A stretch of DNA of 34,630 bases from positions 1 to 34,630 of the forward strand of contig DHVB01000024.1 of the NCBI GenBank assembly GCA_002412425.1. The letters run 5' to 3'. Shown piece after piece: positions 33,030-34,630 of the stretch. The notes beneath the pieces were generated by a model. The model was not told where the DNA came from and made no database searches. It saw nothing but the letters and a program-made list of their open reading frames with translations. Position numbers and translations under genes: made by a program. This DNA is from Bacteroidales bacterium UBA5219. Its GTDB lineage: Bacteria; Bacteroidota; Bacteroidia; Bacteroidales; ML635J-15. Every line of letters starts with the position of its first letter. Within the stretch, counting starts at the first letter, position 1.

Positions 33030-34505
33030 TTATTTAACTTTTACAAATTCTCTCCAAAATTTTTCTTTAACAACAAAAATTGTAACAAACACAAGTAAAA
33101 GGCAAGTATTTAGAACATAAACTAAAGTTTGAGATTCTGGTTTTAGGAATACACTAACAAAATACAAACTCAAAGCTAAAACAAAATAGAACACGCCATT
33201 TCCAACTTCATAAGGTACTTTATAATATTTTTGCCCCCAGTAGAAAGAAAGTAATGTCATTAAGAAATAACAAACAAGTGTAGCCCATGCTGCACCAACA
33301 TAGCCATAAATTGGAACTAATACTAAATTTAAAACAATAGTTATAACTGCTCCAAATATTGCAAGCCAAGCTCCGTATTTTGTCATGTCGTTTAGTTTGT
33401 ACCAAATTGAAAAATTAAAGAAAATTCCTAAAAATAAATTCGCAATTAATAATATTGGTACGACTTTCAAACCTTCGTGATAATTAGGGGAAATAAAATA
33501 TTTTATAATATCAATATAAAACATTACACCTAAAAATATCATCAAACCGAAGATTATAAAATATTTTGTTGCTTTTGCATAAAGTTGACGAGCATTACTT
33601 TCATTTTTATTTTGGAAAAAGAAAGGTTCTGCAGCGTATCTAAACATTTGGATAAAAAGCGTCATTAAAACAGCTAATTTATAGTTTGCACCATAAATTC
33701 CAAGTTGAGCCATAGGGTTTAATTCTTCTGGAACCAAATGTTTTAACATAACTCTATCTAAAGTTTCATTTATCATTCCTGCAAAACCTGCTACTAATAA
33801 AGGTAAAGAATATTTTAAAATTGTTTTTAGAAGTTTAAAATCAACTTGAATTTTTACATTAAAAATCTCTGGCAACAATATTATTAGCGTGATAATATTT
33901 GCTAATAAATTTGATATAAACACATAGCCTACACCAATATTTGGAGAATAAATATTTAGTATAAATGAATCGGGATTTGAATTTAAAAGTTTTGGACAAT
34001 AAATTAGGAAGAATAAATTAAACCCTATGTTAGTACAAATATTTATAAGTTTTATAATTGCAAATTTCCATGCTTTATTTTCTAATCTAAGTCTTGCAAA
34101 TGGAATTGAAGTAAATGCGTCTAAAGCAACAATAAGTGCCATCCACAAAATATATTCGGGATGTTCTGAATATTGCATTGCAGATGCTATAGGCTCTAAA
34201 AAGACTAAGACTATAATTATAAAAACACTGGAAGTAACAGTTAAACTAAAAAGTATGGAAGAATAAACTTTATTAAAATTTTGTTTATCGTTGCCAAACC
34301 TAAACAAGCCAGTTTCCATTCCATAAGTTAAAAGTATCAACAGAAAAGTTACGTAAGCATATAATTCTGTAACAATTCCATAAACTTCGGGCAAAAACAA
34401 ACGTGTATAGAGTGGAACTAACAAATAGTTGAGCAAGCGTCCCAAAACACTGCTAAATCCATAAATCACAGTTTGACTGGCTAATTTTTTCAGTTGTTTA
34501 TTCAC
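33030..34505 (-). CDS. Oligosaccharide flippase, Wzx/polysaccharide biosynthesis family
   Basis: A 491-residue protein with about 14 membrane segments. The N-terminus QTVIYGFSSVLGRLLNYLLVPLYTRLF is the family's usual first helix, and residues ~225-260 (LKYSLPLLVAGFAGMINETLDRVMLKHLV) open the second half as expected. Such MOP-superfamily transporters move polyprenyl-linked glycan repeat units across the inner membrane. No glycosyltransferase, polymerase or chain-length gene is adjacent inside the window; they may lie beyond the right edge. The C-terminal helices continue to the end, so the gene looks intact. Confidence 0.93.
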   Translation of the reverse strand: MNKQLKKLASQTVIYGFSSVLGRLLNYLLVPLYTRLFLPEVYGIVTELYAYVTFLLILLTYGMETGLFRFGNDKQNFNKVYSSILFSLTVTSSVFIIIVLVFLEPIASAMQYSEHPEYILWMALIVALDAFTSIPFARLRLENKAWKFAIIKLINICTNIGFNLFFLIYCPKLLNSNPDSFILNIYSPNIGVGYVFISNLLANIITLIILLPEIFNVKIQVDFKLLKTILKYSLPLLVAGFAGMINETLDRVMLKHLVPEELNPMAQLGIYGANYKLAVLMTLFIQMFRYAAEPFFFQNKNESNARQLYAKATKYFIIFGLMIFLGVMFYIDIIKYFISPNYHEGLKVVPILLIANLFLGIFFNFSIWYKLNDMTKYGAWLAIFGAVITIVLNLVLVPIYGYVGAAWATLVCYFLMTLLSFYWGQKYYKVPYEVGNGVFYFVLALSLYFVSVFLKPESQTLVYVLNTCLLLVFVTIFVVKEKFWREFVKVK

Positions 34506-34581
34506 CGTAAATATTTTTCACAATGATAATTAAATGAATTTGATTTAGGAAGTGTTTTGATTTGAGTTATTAACGGACAAC

Positions 34582-34630
34582 AGTTTGTAAAGTTTGTAAA
34601 GTTTGTAAAGTTCGTAAAGTTCGTAAAGTT
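34582..34630. repeat. 9-bp tandem repeat (AGTTTGTAA/AGTTCGTAA) running off the right edge
   Basis: Five complete units occupy 34582-34626: three of AGTTTGTAA, then two of AGTTCGTAA, with a partial unit to the window edge. The unit is 9 bases, so it would not shift a reading frame. It lies about 77 bases upstream of the flippase start. Total length is unknown. Confidence 0.9.

Noticed and set aside
1..34630. tRNA, rRNA or CRISPR array
   Set aside because: Scanning by eye showed no cloverleaf with a TTCRA-type arm, no rRNA-like conserved blocks, and no regularly spaced repeats with unique spacers. The only tandem repeat (34582-34630) has no spacers.

Overview
The window is AT-rich DNA (by eye about one third G+C) from a member of the Bacteroidota, most likely an anaerobic, fermentative one of Bacteroidales type. 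The lineage call rests on a TonB-dependent receptor paired with a DUF4249 lipoprotein, a PorP/SprF protein next to a substrate with a type B type IX secretion sorting domain, no visible Shine-Dalgarno sites, and repeated TAnnTTTG promoter elements ahead of genes on both strands. The anaerobic lifestyle is inferred from an ADP-forming acyl-CoA ligase and a histidine ammonia-lyase.

Layout. 1-4140: the first codons of a secreted protein leaving the left edge, a macro-domain hydrolase, and a three-gene set resembling Gtr lipid-linked sugar transfer (GT2 transferase, DUF6056 membrane protein, GtrA). 4180-9204: phosphoglycerate mutase gpmI, then a TonB-dependent receptor/DUF4249 pair. 9363-18392: mostly housekeeping genes: a DsbD alpha-like periplasmic protein with thioredoxin reductase, endonuclease III, arginyl-tRNA synthetase, a beta-CASP nuclease, histidine ammonia-lyase, thioredoxin and a CCA-adding type nucleotidyltransferase. 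18539-26405: fused ADP-forming acyl-CoA ligase, then a close-packed run of an Mpv17-like membrane protein, a YggS-type PLP protein, PorP/SprF and a 1099-residue T9SS substrate.

26424-27846 is the accessory and most irregular part. A REP-associated tyrosine transposase whose coding DNA holds nested palindromes and an in-frame repeat overlaps a RhuM gene. RhuM breaks off mid-domain and runs straight into the reverse strand of a frameshifted outer-membrane-barrel remnant. 27847-30822 holds an alpha-L-fucosidase with a urea transporter 3 bases behind it. 31074-32434 is a compact type II restriction-modification pair (beta-type methyltransferase plus HNH nuclease). It is followed by a small zinc-ribbon gene with its own promoter and terminator, an oligosaccharide flippase, and a 9-bp tandem repeat running off the right edge.

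I saw no rRNA, tRNA, CRISPR array or complete insertion sequence with defined ends. I did not find a clearly new multi-gene system. The best candidates for something undescribed are the palindrome-bearing transposase with the RhuM chimera, the large structured element between trxB and nth, and the zinc-ribbon gene beside the restriction-modification pair.
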